Assembly (NCBI RefSeq): GCF_013141775.1 | Contig: NZ_WHOB01000020.1 | Location: 124,001-188,000 of the forward strand | DNA from: Paenibacillus phytohabitans | Lineage (GTDB): Bacteria; Bacillota; Bacilli; Paenibacillales; Paenibacillaceae | Length of the DNA stretch: 64,000 nucleotides | Reading direction: 5' to 3' | In this document: in pieces, positions 42,592-51,450 of the stretch | How the letters are laid out: each line of letters begins with the position of its first letter | How positions within the stretch are numbered: the stretch's first letter is position 1 | Program-made: the position numbers and the translations under genes | Notes under the pieces: generated by a model | What the model was told of the DNA's origin: nothing | The model's input: the letters and a program-made list of their open reading frames with translations, nothing else | The model's database searches: none

Positions 42592-44148
42592 TCACGGGGT
42601 ATATTCGTACATATAATCCTGGTTGATAACCTGCTTCTCCTTAACCTCGGCGGGGAACATGGCTTCGGCCATCCGGATCGCCTTCAGCATGCCCTTGGCC
42701 TTATTCAGGGTCTCTTCATATTCCTTCTCCGGAACCGAGTCCCAGACAATTCCCGCTCCAGCCTGCACATAAGCCCGGCCTTTGCGGAAAATAATTGTGC
42801 GAATGGTTATGCAGGAATCCATATTCCCGGAGAAGCCGAGATAACCGATGGCGCCGGCATAAGCGCCGCGTGCTTCCTTTTCCAGTTCGGCAATGATCTC
42901 CATCGCCCGCAGCTTCGGTGCCCCCGATACAGTCCCTGCCGGGAGGCAGGAGAGGAAGGCATCGAAGAAATCTTTATCGTCTGCCAGCGTCCCGGACACG
43001 TTCGAAACGATATGCATCACATGCGAGTATTTCTCGATCTCCATGAACGAGTCGCATTTCACCGTGCCGAACTTCGACACACGGCCCAGGTCATTACGGC
43101 CCAGATCCACGAGCATCAGATGCTCCGCGCGTTCCTTCTCATCCTCCAGCAGTTCAGCGGCGAGCTGGCGGTCCTGCGCCTCGGTCTCTCCGCGCGGCCG
43201 GGTTCCGGCAATCGGGCGGGTCTCAACCCGTCCGCTGCTATCCACCTTTACCAGCGCTTCCGGTGAAGTGCCTACGATGATTTCTTCGTCCATTTTTAGA
43301 TAATACATATAAGGTGAAGGGTTCAGCGTCCGCAGCATCCGGTACACATGCAGTGGAGATACCTCGGTTTCTATATGCAGCCGCTGGGACAGCACCACCT
43401 GGAAGATATCACCGGCGCGGATGTACTCTTTGGCCTGCTCCACATTGCTAATGTATTGTTCCTTGGTCAGGTTGGAGTGAATCTCACCCAGCTCAATGTC
43501 CTGCGGGATGCTGCGGCGGTTGACGTTCTCCTTCGGTCCTTCCTTTTGAAGCTCTTCAGCCATGTTCTCCAGGCGGCGGCTCAGTTCCTCATAACTTGCC
43601 CGGATCTCGGAATCGGTATCTCCATCCTTGATATGCAGATTGCCCACCAGCAGAATCTGCTGCTTCACATGGTCGAAGACGATGATGCGGTCACAGAACA
43701 TGAAGCGGATATCATCCATATTGAGGTCATCTACGGCATGAGCAGACAGCTTCTCGTAATACTGCAGCAGATCATAACCGAAGAATCCGATAGCACCGCC
43801 CGTAAACGGCGGCATCCCGTCCAGCTTGGGACTGCGGTAGGAGCGGAGCAGCGCCTTAAGCTCCTCGACAGGTTTGCCAGGCAGCTGTTTTTTTTCACCG
43901 CCTACTTCAACGTGGATCAGGCCTTTTTTGCCTGAAATCATCAGGAACGGATCACTGCCGATAAAGGAATAACGTGCCCATTGACTGCCGCCCTCTACAC
44001 TCTCCAGCAGGAATGCACGATCCTGCTCGGCAAAACGCTGGAACAAGCGGATGGGTGTTTCCATATCAGCCAGCAGCCTCTTCACTACCGGGATCAGATT
44101 ATACTTCCGCGACAGTGACACTACTTCTTCAATGCTCGGATTCGTCAC
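42592..44148 (-). CDS. trpE: Anthranilate synthase component I
   Basis: 518 aa. Chorismate-binding enzyme with SPEALVKVDSSGRVETRPIAGTRPRG, DLGRNDLGRVSKFG and YSHVMHIVSNVSG; N-terminal feedback region with LLESVEGG. GTG start at 44148 with CAGGAGG at good spacing; the open frame upstream runs through the leader terminator and is not coding. No trpG follows; in bacilli the glutamine amidotransferase pabA/trpG sits in the folate operon. Confidence 0.95.
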   Translation of the reverse strand: MTNPSIEEVVSLSRKYNLIPVVKRLLADMETPIRLFQRFAEQDRAFLLESVEGGSQWARYSFIGSDPFLMISGKKGLIHVEVGGEKKQLPGKPVEELKALLRSYRSPKLDGMPPFTGGAIGFFGYDLLQYYEKLSAHAVDDLNMDDIRFMFCDRIIVFDHVKQQILLVGNLHIKDGDTDSEIRASYEELSRRLENMAEELQKEGPKENVNRRSIPQDIELGEIHSNLTKEQYISNVEQAKEYIRAGDIFQVVLSQRLHIETEVSPLHVYRMLRTLNPSPYMYYLKMDEEIIVGTSPEALVKVDSSGRVETRPIAGTRPRGETEAQDRQLAAELLEDEKERAEHLMLVDLGRNDLGRVSKFGTVKCDSFMEIEKYSHVMHIVSNVSGTLADDKDFFDAFLSCLPAGTVSGAPKLRAMEIIAELEKEARGAYAGAIGYLGFSGNMDSCITIRTIIFRKGRAYVQAGAGIVWDSVPEKEYEETLNKAKGMLKAIRMAEAMFPAEVKEKQVINQDYMYEYTP

Positions 44149-44189
44149 TTGGCTAACCTCCTGGGATTCTATAGGTAATGTCCGAAATA

Positions 44190-44217
44190 CAGAAAAACCT
44201 CTACCGGAGTAGAGGTT
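44190..44217 (-). terminator. trp leader attenuator
   Basis: AACCTCTAC / GTAGAGGTT with a 4-base loop and TTTTTC; located inside the leader, so conditional. Confidence 0.85.
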
Positions 44218-44394
44218 TGTGTTAGCAAGTATGTGAATAAGCACCTGGGACCGGCAAAAACCAAATCGAGTACAGATCATCCCCTCAGAGGATACACTTA
44301 TAGCGTATGGGCAGCTGCTGCACAAACTCTATACGGGTATACCAAAAAAAGAATGCTGATAATCAATGGTCTGCTCTTCAAAAAAAGTCCTGCA

Positions 44395-44451
44395 CTCTGC
44401 TCAACTATACTCAACTCAACTATACTCTGCTTCACTCGGCTAACTACACTA
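44395..44451 (-). promoter_or_regulatory. TRAP-binding site: eleven (U/G)AG triplets plus one AAG
   Basis: On the minus strand the triplets lie at plus-strand positions 44449 UAG, 44444 UAG, 44440 UAG, 44435 GAG, 44430 AAG, 44425 GAG, 44420 UAG, 44415 GAG, 44410 GAG, 44405 UAG, 44400 GAG and 44395 GAG. From 44440 down the period is exactly 5. The B. subtilis trp leader has eleven such triplets with 2-3 base spacers, bound by the TRAP ring when charged with tryptophan. Confidence 0.9.
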
Positions 44452-44495
44452 TACATGATGGCGGCGGTTCATGACAACCCCGCATAGATAATTTA

Positions 44496-44867
44496 TTACT
44501 TGCCTTGTGAGAGATCGGGACGAAGCCGCTGGGCTTCATTCAGATACACATGGCGGATGTCCCGCTGTGATTTATCCGTATTAACCTGGACCATCAGGCG
44601 GATGCACTGCGGCAGGCTGCCTTTGACCGGAATCTCTACGGAACACATCAGCGGCACCATTTCCCAGCCTTCAATCTCACGGATGGCACGCGCCGGAAAA
44701 GTGGCGTCCAGGTCTGCGGTCATCGTGATCCACACACTGCAGATATCCTCGGCGATAACATCGTTGCGCTCAACAATTTCCCTCAGCAGCACAACAGTCT
44801 CGCTTAAAATTTCAGTTTCCTCATTCTTCGTTACGGTTGTTGCACCGCGTATCCCCCGGTTCACCAT
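44496..44867 (-). CDS. aroH: Chorismate mutase, AroH type
   Basis: 123 aa, monofunctional AroH-fold enzyme. RGIRGATTV (Arg), EDICSVWITMTADLDATFPARA (Glu) and VPLMC, with the C-terminal RHVYLNEAQRLRPD, match B. subtilis AroH. It rearranges chorismate to prephenate for Phe/Tyr. Overlaps the 3' end of aroB by 7 bases. Confidence 0.96.
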   Translation of the reverse strand: MVNRGIRGATTVTKNEETEILSETVVLLREIVERNDVIAEDICSVWITMTADLDATFPARAIREIEGWEMVPLMCSVEIPVKGSLPQCIRLMVQVNTDKSQRDIRHVYLNEAQRLRPDLSQGK

Positions 44868-45964
44868 GGGCTTTCCTCCTTCTTGAGCTGGGCGATAACC
44901 CCGCGCACATCACTTGCCTGCACATCGCCCACAATACTGACAGCGCCGATGTCGTCCGGCACGATAAAGGTCATTCTGCCTTCCTTGAACTTCTTGTCAT
45001 GCATCATGGCTTCCATCAGCTCATCCTCATCGTATTCCACCGGCAGTCTGATCGGTAGAGACAACGCGGTGAGCATAGATACCGTATCTTCATAGATCGC
45101 TCTGTCCCGGCCCAGCTTCGCGGCCAGCAGGGCTGAACCGGCCATTCCAATAGCAATAGCCTCACCATGAAGAAATACGCCATAGCCGCCTACTGCTTCA
45201 ATAGCATGTCCAATGGTATGTCCCAGGTTCAGAATTGCACGCTGCCCCTGCTCCGTCTCATCATTGCAGACAACGTCAGCCTTGATCGCACAGCCGCGTT
45301 CCAGCGCGTAACCCAGAGCCTCCGGGTCCAGGGCAAGCAGCTCTCCGGCATGCTCACGGCACCAGTACGCGAACACTTTGTCAAGGATCAGACCATGCTT
45401 CACAACCTCAGCCAGTCCCGAAGCAACCTGCCGTGGAGGAAGTGTAGCAAGGGTGTCCAGATCGTACAGCACCATGGACGGCTGATAGAAGGCGCCAAGC
45501 ATATTCTTGGCCAGCGGATGGTTGACCGCAACCTTGCCGCCTACACTGCTGTCGTGGGCGAGAATCGTGGTGGGAATCTGCATGAATCCGATTCCCCGCA
45601 TATAAGAGGCGGCGACGAATCCGGCCAGATCCCCTACTACTCCCCCGCCAAGCGCCAGCACTGCAGAGCTGCGGTCCAGCCCGCCCTGAATGGCTGTCGT
45701 AATGACCTCTTCATAGACGGCCAGAGATTTGGAAGCTTCACCAGCCTGAATTACATGGCTGACCACCGTATATCCGCTGCCGCGCAGGGAAGCCTCTACC
45801 TGATTCAGATAACGCGGAGCCACTTCACTGTCCGTGACAACCAGCAGCGGACTGCGCTGCGGGAAACCGGCTTCTATGCAGCGTTCACCAATATTCTGCA
45901 GCAGTCCGCTGCCGATATAAATAGGATAAGAGCGTTCGCCCAGAGCTACCGTAATGCTGCGCAT
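44861..45964 (-). CDS. aroB: 3-dehydroquinate synthase
   Basis: 367 aa NAD- and metal-dependent enzyme. LALGGGVVGDLAGFVAASYMRG, PTTILAHDSSVGGKVAVNHP, and metal-binding NLGHTIGHAIE with HGEAIAIGM. It makes dehydroquinate from DAHP, the second step to chorismate. ATG at 45964 starts one base after the aroC stop. Confidence 0.97.
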   Translation of the reverse strand: MRSITVALGERSYPIYIGSGLLQNIGERCIEAGFPQRSPLLVVTDSEVAPRYLNQVEASLRGSGYTVVSHVIQAGEASKSLAVYEEVITTAIQGGLDRSSAVLALGGGVVGDLAGFVAASYMRGIGFMQIPTTILAHDSSVGGKVAVNHPLAKNMLGAFYQPSMVLYDLDTLATLPPRQVASGLAEVVKHGLILDKVFAYWCREHAGELLALDPEALGYALERGCAIKADVVCNDETEQGQRAILNLGHTIGHAIEAVGGYGVFLHGEAIAIGMAGSALLAAKLGRDRAIYEDTVSMLTALSLPIRLPVEYDEDELMEAMMHDKKFKEGRMTFIVPDDIGAVSIVGDVQASDVRGVIAQLKKEESPW

Positions 45965-45965
45965 C

Positions 45966-47135
45966 TTAATAGCTCTCCAGCTGCGCCAGGTAATTATTAT
46001 AGTTGGCTTGGATCTCTTCCATTGAATCGCCGCCGAATTTATCCAGGAAAGCCTTGGCAATCTCCCAGGCCACCACATTCTCCAGTACGACACAGGCTGC
46101 CGGAACTGCGCAGGCATCCGAACGCTCCACCTGGGCAGTGAACGGTTCCTTCGTATCAATATCTACGCTTTGCAGCGGCTTATACAACGTCGGAATCGGC
46201 TTCATCACTCCACGGACCACCACCGGCATTCCGTTGGTCATTCCGCCTTCGAAACCGCCCAGCCGGTTGCTTGCCCGGTAGTATCCCTGTGATGCTTCAT
46301 ACATAATCTCGTCATGAACCTGTGAGCCGCGCAGCTTGCCGGCCTCGAAGCCGATGCCGATCTCCACACCTTTGAAGGCATTAATCGACATAACGGCTCC
46401 GGCGATGGCTCCATCGAGCTTGCGGTCAGACTGCACATGACTGCCAAGGCCGACCGGCAGACCCTCGACAATACATTCCACAATCCCGCCGATGGAGTCG
46501 CCTTCTTCCTTGATCTTGTCTATGTAAGCCTCCATCTTCTGTTCCGTCTCTTTGTCGACGACTCTCACAGAGGACTCTTCGGTCTGCACGATCAGCTCAT
46601 CTACCGGGAGCTGGTTGGCAGGTGCTTCGATTTCACCGATACGGATCACTTGTCCGGCAATCTTCACCCCGAATGCCGCCAGCAACTGGCGGGCTACTGC
46701 GCCTACCGCAACCCGGGCAGCCGTTTCACGGGCGCTGGAGCGCTCCAGTACATTGCGCAGATCCGTAAGGTTATACTTCAAGCCGCCGTTCAGGTCGGCA
46801 TGTCCGGGACGCGGACGGTTGACCCGGCGCTTCTCCTCATCACTGCCTGGAATCGGCTCGATATTCATGATGTTCTTCCAATGCGTCCAGTCCTTGTTCT
46901 CCACCACCAGGGCAACAGGAGCACCCGTTGTGGAACCATGGCGCACGCCGCCTACAATCTCGGCGGTATCCTTCTCAATCTGCATCCGGCGTCCGCGGCC
47001 GTAGCCCTTCTGTCTCCGGTGCAGCTGGAAATTAAGCTCTTCGAAATCAAGTGTCAAATTGCTGGGCAATCCCTCAATAATGGCTGTAAGCTGGGGGCCG
47101 TGCGTTTCCCCCGCTGTTAAATAGCGTAAACTCAT
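45966..47135 (-). CDS. aroC: Chorismate synthase
   Basis: 389 aa, FMN-dependent. [48 protein letters not shown] and [16 protein letters not shown] are the family signatures. It forms chorismate from EPSP. ATG at 47135 follows AAGGGGGAA. First gene of aroC-aroB-aroH-trp (named aroF in B. subtilis). Confidence 0.97.
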   Translation of the reverse strand: MSLRYLTAGETHGPQLTAIIEGLPSNLTLDFEELNFQLHRRQKGYGRGRRMQIEKDTAEIVGGVRHGSTTGAPVALVVENKDWTHWKNIMNIEPIPGSDEEKRRVNRPRPGHADLNGGLKYNLTDLRNVLERSSARETAARVAVGAVARQLLAAFGVKIAGQVIRIGEIEAPANQLPVDELIVQTEESSVRVVDKETEQKMEAYIDKIKEEGDSIGGIVECIVEGLPVGLGSHVQSDRKLDGAIAGAVMSINAFKGVEIGIGFEAGKLRGSQVHDEIMYEASQGYYRASNRLGGFEGGMTNGMPVVVRGVMKPIPTLYKPLQSVDIDTKEPFTAQVERSDACAVPAACVVLENVVAWEIAKAFLDKFGGDSMEEIQANYNNYLAQLESY

Positions 47136-47265
47136 GCTGCGTTCCCCCTTCACACTTTTAGACTGTAAACCGCTAAAATGTTAAATGTCTTTGCTTATTA
47201 TAGTATAGGCCATCGGCTTTGACAAGAAAGTGATCACCTTCAAGAGCTACTCTATTCCTGAACAA

Positions 47266-47308
47266 GAATAGCGCCGCTCCTGCTCTTTCGAGCAGAAACG
47301 GCGCTGCT
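47266..47308 (-). terminator. Hairpin between the 58-aa gene and aroC
   Basis: AGCGCCG / CGGCGCT outer stem with an inner CTGCTC / GAGCAG stem; the minus-strand tail ATTCTTGTTC is only moderately T-rich, so the strength is uncertain. Confidence 0.5.
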
Positions 47309-47321
47309 GTGCATCCCCGCC

Positions 47322-47498
47322 CTAAGAGCCTGTCTCCAGCTGCCGGTCACCCGGTGCGGGAGGCAGGCTGCCGGTTCTGCCCTCCTCCGCTGCAAGCAGG
47401 CTCTGCAGCTGCAGCTCCTCAATCCCGAGAACCTGTCCGCATTCGCGGACTGTGAGGAAGCCGCGTCGATACGCGGCTATAACCTTGCTTTTGTCCAT
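47322..47498 (-). CDS. Small HTH-like protein, 58 aa
   Basis: ATG at 47498, TAG at 47322-47324. The first 35 residues (MDKSKVIAAYRRGFLTVREC, then GQVLGIEELQLQSLL) look like a short helix-turn-helix similar to small sporulation or phage-type regulators; the rest is Pro/Gly/Ser rich and probably disordered. GAAAGG lies 12 bases upstream, a little far. It stands between cheR and aroC on the same strand. Evidence is codon quality, a plausible fold and a hairpin following it; function unknown. Confidence 0.6.
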   Translation of the reverse strand: MDKSKVIAAYRRGFLTVRECGQVLGIEELQLQSLLAAEEGRTGSLPPAPGDRQLETGS

Positions 47499-47606
47499 CT
47501 AATATAACGACCTTTCACTTGGCATACGGTTTCTACTCTTCAGTATCACTGAAAAGAAGTTAAAGTATACCTGTAGTGACAGGCAATGCGGATAAGCAGC
47601 AGCTGC

Positions 47607-48410
47607 CTACTTCTTGCGGTAGAAGAAGGTTTCTGTAGATTCGAAGCCATACTGCGCAGGCGTGAAAATCTGTTCCGTGCTGCCCACGAACAGATAGCCG
47701 CCGGGACGCAGGCTGGCCGAGAATTTGTGATACAGCTTATTCTTGGCTTCTTCTGTGAAATAGATCATTACATTCCGGCAGATGATCAGGTCGAAGCCTT
47801 CATCAAACTTATCGAGCAGCAGATTCTGCTTGCGGAAATCGATACTCTTCTTCAGTCCTTCACTGACCTTGAACACTGGTCCCTCCGGAGTGAAATACCG
47901 GTCAGCCACATCTTTAGGGACATCTTTCAAGGAGCGCTCCAGATATAACCCCTGCTTCGCTTTGGCCAACGCCCCGTCATCAATATCCGTTGCCAGAATA
48001 CCGGTCTGGGCCAGAATATTCTTGTCTGACAGGATCATCGCAAGGGTATATGGTTCTTCTCCGGTAGAGCAGGCGGCACTCCACAGCTTCAGTCTGCGGC
48101 CGGAACGCTGAAGATCAGGCAGAATAACATCCCTTAATACTTCCCAGCGGTTCGGATTACGCCAGAATTCGGAGACATTAATGGTCATCCGGTCGAGAAA
48201 TTCATAGAATAAAGCCTTGTCCTTCATCATTGCGGCATAAAAATCACTAAAAGAATTGTAACCGTTCTTCATGCGGAGCGTCGTAAGACGCCGCTTCATC
48301 TGCGCTTCCTTATACTGGGCGAGATCAATTCCGGTGCTCTGTTTGACATTATGAATAAATCCGGTGTAATCCGGGTCTGGGGTTAATGCGGGTTCTTCAC
48401 GTTCTGCCAT
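47607..48410 (-). CDS. cheR: Chemotaxis protein methyltransferase CheR
   Basis: 267 aa. N-terminal helical domain (residues 10-75, YTGFIHNVKQSTGIDLAQYK) and a SAM-binding domain (KLWSAACSTGEEPYTLAMIL, DLIICRNVMIYF). It methylates glutamates on chemoreceptors. Between ndk and aroC, as in B. subtilis. RBS ACAGGAGAA. Confidence 0.95.
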   Translation of the reverse strand: MAEREEPALTPDPDYTGFIHNVKQSTGIDLAQYKEAQMKRRLTTLRMKNGYNSFSDFYAAMMKDKALFYEFLDRMTINVSEFWRNPNRWEVLRDVILPDLQRSGRRLKLWSAACSTGEEPYTLAMILSDKNILAQTGILATDIDDGALAKAKQGLYLERSLKDVPKDVADRYFTPEGPVFKVSEGLKKSIDFRKQNLLLDKFDEGFDLIICRNVMIYFTEEAKNKLYHKFSASLRPGGYLFVGSTEQIFTPAQYGFESTETFFYRKK

Positions 48411-48437
48411 AAATATTCTCCTGTCTTCCGCCGGACC

Positions 48438-48881
48438 TTACATCCAGACTGAGATGTCTTTGTTATACTGGGCCAGTTCAGACGGAGCAAAGAAATTGGC
48501 AATTTCACGTGCTGCGCTTTCCGGCGAGTCTGATCCGTGGATCAAATTAAGCGGGGTGTGGCTGGCATAGTCACCGCGGATCGTTCCCGGCAATGCCTCG
48601 CCCACTTTGGTTTTGCCTATCAGCAGACGCGACAGCGCTACGACATCATCGCCTTCCCATACCATGGCAAACACAGGACCGGAGGTGATAAAGCCTACCA
48701 GTTCCGGGAAGAAATATTTACCTTCATGCTCTGCGTAGTGCTTCTTGGCTTGTGCTTCTGTAATGATAATCAGCTTCGCCGCAACCAGCTTGAATCCCTT
48801 ATCCTCCAGGCGGGCGACAATACGCCCGATCAATCCGCGTTGTACACCGTCCGGTTTGATCATCAGATACGTTTGTTCCAT
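48438..48881 (-). CDS. ndk: Nucleoside diphosphate kinase
   Basis: 147 aa. [13 protein letters not shown], active-site His in [16 protein letters not shown] and GTIRGDYA. It balances NTP pools. ATG at 48881 follows AATGGAGAG. Last gene of the hep/menaquinone cluster before cheR. Confidence 0.97.
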   Translation of the reverse strand: MEQTYLMIKPDGVQRGLIGRIVARLEDKGFKLVAAKLIIITEAQAKKHYAEHEGKYFFPELVGFITSGPVFAMVWEGDDVVALSRLLIGKTKVGEALPGTIRGDYASHTPLNLIHGSDSPESAAREIANFFAPSELAQYNKDISVWM

Positions 48882-49018
48882 AGAGTCACTCTCCATTTCC
48901 CTAATTCTTAATGAATGCTAGGTTTGTCTATACGGGATTGCATAATCAGGTTGTTCATTTTCTGATATTATCAGAAACCTCGGCATCTGTGAACGCTTAA
49001 TCTGCGGAAGCTGCCAGA

Positions 49019-49987
49019 TTAATAAGCGCGTCCTGTGACAAAAAAGGCGATGTCCCGCAGATTACGTTTGGTCCGGTTGCCCGGGAGCTGCTCCAGCGCC
49101 TCCAGCGCCTTGGCGATGTAACGGGAAGCCAGCTCCTCCGCACGGGCAATTCCGTCCCCGGAAAGGATCAGGTCGATTGCACGGCCAACCCCGCCATTCC
49201 CCGCGCGGATCAGTTCCAGCTCTTCCATCAGTCCTTCGCGCAGCCTTGAGTCCTGCAGGCTGTAAATCACCGGCAATGTAATGTTGCCCTGGCGCATATC
49301 GCTGCCCGGCGGCTTGCCGATTTGCTTCTCCGTTCCGGAAAGATCGAGCAGATCATCACGGATCTGAAACGCCATCCCCACGTTGTATCCGTAATTATAG
49401 AGCAGCCTTGCTGTCTCCGGCTCTGCTTCTGCAGCCAGGGCGCCGAGCTGACAGCTGACGGCTATTAGCAGTGCTGTCTTGCGGCGGATTCTCCGCAGGT
49501 AATGACGCACGCTCTGCCCGCTGTTGAAGAAATCACGAATCTGCTCCATCTCTCCGATCGACATCTCCACCATAGCTTTGGAGAGAATCTGATGAATCCG
49601 GGGATTCTTCAGCTCCGAAGTCATGACCAGTGCCTTGGCATAGATATAGTCACCGGTATACATGGCGATCTTGTCGCCCCACTTCGCCTTGACGGTGGGC
49701 TCCCCCCGCCGGAGTTCAGCATCGTCGATGACATCATCGTGGACAAGGGAGGCGCTATGTATCAGCTCCAGCGGAATCGCTACACGCTTCAGCTTGTCGA
49801 GGTCATACTGTCCGAATTTGCCGCCCATGAGGACAAATACCGGACGAAGGCGCTTGCCTCCCGCCTTGAGCAGGTGCAGCGAGGTTTCTGTCAGCAGGTC
49901 ATCATCACCCTGGACACTGCGGTACAGTTCCTTTTCAATCTGATCCATATCTTTGTTCAGCAAGCCGAATATTTGCATTCGCTTCAT
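49019..49987 (-). CDS. hepT: Heptaprenyl diphosphate synthase component II
   Basis: 322 aa trans-prenyltransferase. First Asp-rich motif LVHDDVIDDAELRRG, second QIRDDLLDL followed by GKPPGSDMRQGNITLP. Acts with HepS to make the C35 side chain of menaquinone-7. Its ATG overlaps the mqnA stop by 4 bases (ATGA). Confidence 0.95.
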   Translation of the reverse strand: MKRMQIFGLLNKDMDQIEKELYRSVQGDDDLLTETSLHLLKAGGKRLRPVFVLMGGKFGQYDLDKLKRVAIPLELIHSASLVHDDVIDDAELRRGEPTVKAKWGDKIAMYTGDYIYAKALVMTSELKNPRIHQILSKAMVEMSIGEMEQIRDFFNSGQSVRHYLRRIRRKTALLIAVSCQLGALAAEAEPETARLLYNYGYNVGMAFQIRDDLLDLSGTEKQIGKPPGSDMRQGNITLPVIYSLQDSRLREGLMEELELIRAGNGGVGRAIDLILSGDGIARAEELASRYIAKALEALEQLPGNRTKRNLRDIAFFVTGRAY

Positions 49988-50844
49988 TCTTTCACCCGTG
50001 TCAGCAGATTGTGGCTCCAAAGCTCCATCTTCACTTCCTGCGGCAGCAGGCCCATTTCATAGGCATAGCGGAAATAGAGGTTCAGACCTTCCTGCTGCCT
50101 TTCCCCAAAGTCATAACATAAATTACGGAAGTAATCGTTCCAATAGGATGCCGTACCTCCGATGGTGCAGCGGGCTTCATGTGTAATTGGCGCCAGATCG
50201 CGCAGGCCGCGCCTTTTGCTGACAGCGAAGGCTTCCGCAATCTCGGCAATCGCTTCCGGATTACGCAAAGCAGCCCTGCGGTTAACTGCCCAGACGGCAA
50301 AAGTCATGCTAAGTCCGGTCCATTCCTTCCAGAGCTCGCCCAGATCCGTTACGTAATATCCCTGATCCTGCCAGGATGCCCGGATGGCATGATCCCCGAT
50401 CAGCAGACCGGCATCTGCCTGATTCATCATTTCGTTCAGATCAGGAGGGACACTGATATATTCAGGGGTGGCACCTATAGCCTTGTCCATCAGAATTTTC
50501 AGCAGATTGACAGAAGTGGCCGATGTATTCGTTACGGCGATCCTGCCGCTGCCGATAGACTGCACCGGCATTCTTGAGAAGAGCAGGATCGATTTGACCG
50601 GCCCGTCAGCACTGACGGACAGATCCGGAAGCAGCAGAAGCCGGTCGCTGGCCGCTGCGTACGCGAAGGAGGATAATGCGCCTACATGTATGCTCCCGTC
50701 GGCCATGCCTTGATTGAGAATGGCGGGCACTTCACTCACCATCTCTGCCGGGAAGCTTAGAGAAGAAGGATGGAAATTATGAAATACCGGCCATGAATTG
50801 GTGTAACTGATTTTACCGATAACGGTGTGCTCTGGATGTGTCAT
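49984..50844 (-). CDS. mqnA: Chorismate dehydratase (MqnA family)
   Basis: 286 aa, periplasmic-binding-protein-like fold of the MqnA/MqnD family. GKISYTNSWPVFHNF, HVGALSSFAYAAA, LLIGDHAIRA and LGELWKEWTGLSMTFAVWAV are typical of MqnA, which removes water from chorismate to give 3-(enolpyruvyl)benzoate, the first step of the futalosine route to menaquinone. The family is close to MqnD, but the neighbours and the GE-W-TGL-FA pattern favour MqnA. It lies between ubiX and hepT. Confidence 0.88.
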   Translation of the reverse strand: MTHPEHTVIGKISYTNSWPVFHNFHPSSLSFPAEMVSEVPAILNQGMADGSIHVGALSSFAYAAASDRLLLLPDLSVSADGPVKSILLFSRMPVQSIGSGRIAVTNTSATSVNLLKILMDKAIGATPEYISVPPDLNEMMNQADAGLLIGDHAIRASWQDQGYYVTDLGELWKEWTGLSMTFAVWAVNRRAALRNPEAIAEIAEAFAVSKRRGLRDLAPITHEARCTIGGTASYWNDYFRNLCYDFGERQQEGLNLYFRYAYEMGLLPQEVKMELWSHNLLTRVKE

Positions 50845-50847
50845 CCT

Positions 50848-51450
50848 TCATTCCCCCCATCTGCGAAATAAAGTATGTTCAATATTAAAGCTGTCCAGCA
50901 CTTTGCCTACCATGAAATTAATCAGATCATCGATTGTTGCGGGTCCAAAATAAAACGCCGGCATCGCCGGGATAAGCTTGACTCCCATCCGGGACAGCTT
51001 CAGCATATTCTCCAGGTGAATCGCGTGCAGCGGTGTCTCCCGGGGAACAAGCACCAAGGGGCGCCCTTCCTTCAGCATGACATCCGCAGCCCGCGTCATC
51101 AGATTATCAGAACTGCCCTGCGCTACAGCAGACAGTGTTCCCATCGAGCAAGGCATAATGATCATCCCTTCCGTCCGGAAGGAGCCGCTGGCAATTGAAG
51201 CACCAATATCTGCGATAGGGTGATACAGAAGAGAACCGGGATAGCTGCTGAACCGCCCGTCCAGAAACCCTTCCCGGTCTGAGGCCGTGAAGCCTAATTC
51301 TTCTTTGAAGACGCGCCAGCCAGCATTGCTAACCACCAGATGTACCGTGTAACCGAGCGAGAGCAGGGTTTCTGTAAGCCGGATGCCGTAGATCCCGCCG
51401 CTCGCGCCGGTAATGCCAACCACGAAATTTTTGGGCTTAAGCTCGGTCAT
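50848..51450 (-). CDS. ubiX: Flavin prenyltransferase UbiX
   Basis: 200 aa. VGITGASGGIYGIRLTETLL, PIADIGASIASGSF, and PRETPLHAIHLENMLKLSRMG are typical. It makes prenylated FMN, the cofactor of UbiD-type decarboxylases. In the futalosine pathway the matching UbiD homologue removes the carboxylate of the prenylated naphthoate; no ubiD is in the window. Confidence 0.92.
   Translation of the reverse strand: MTELKPKNFVVGITGASGGIYGIRLTETLLSLGYTVHLVVSNAGWRVFKEELGFTASDREGFLDGRFSSYPGSLLYHPIADIGASIASGSFRTEGMIIMPCSMGTLSAVAQGSSDNLMTRAADVMLKEGRPLVLVPRETPLHAIHLENMLKLSRMGVKLIPAMPAFYFGPATIDDLINFMVGKVLDSFNIEHTLFRRWGE

Larger units (their letters stand above)
44149..44495 (-). promoter_or_regulatory. trp operon leader with TRAP-binding site, antiterminator and terminator
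   Basis: Minus strand, 5' to 3': a promoter candidate (TTGTCA, 18 bases, TATAGT) overlapping the first triplets; a run of NAG triplets (44395-44451); a 180-base stretch; an antiterminator option in which TAGAGTTTGTG (plus 44321-44331) pairs with CACAAACCTCTA (plus 44210-44221); and a terminator AACCTCTA / TAGAGGTT with TTTTTC (plus 44190-44217), 45 bases before trpE. Terminator and antiterminator share bases, so only one can form. No Trp-codon-rich leader peptide and no T-box core are present. Confidence 0.8.

Noticed and set aside
42592..44325. Long N-terminal extension of trpE reading through the leader
   Set aside because: It would translate the attenuator hairpin; the GTG at 44148 has an excellent RBS and gives the normal protein length.
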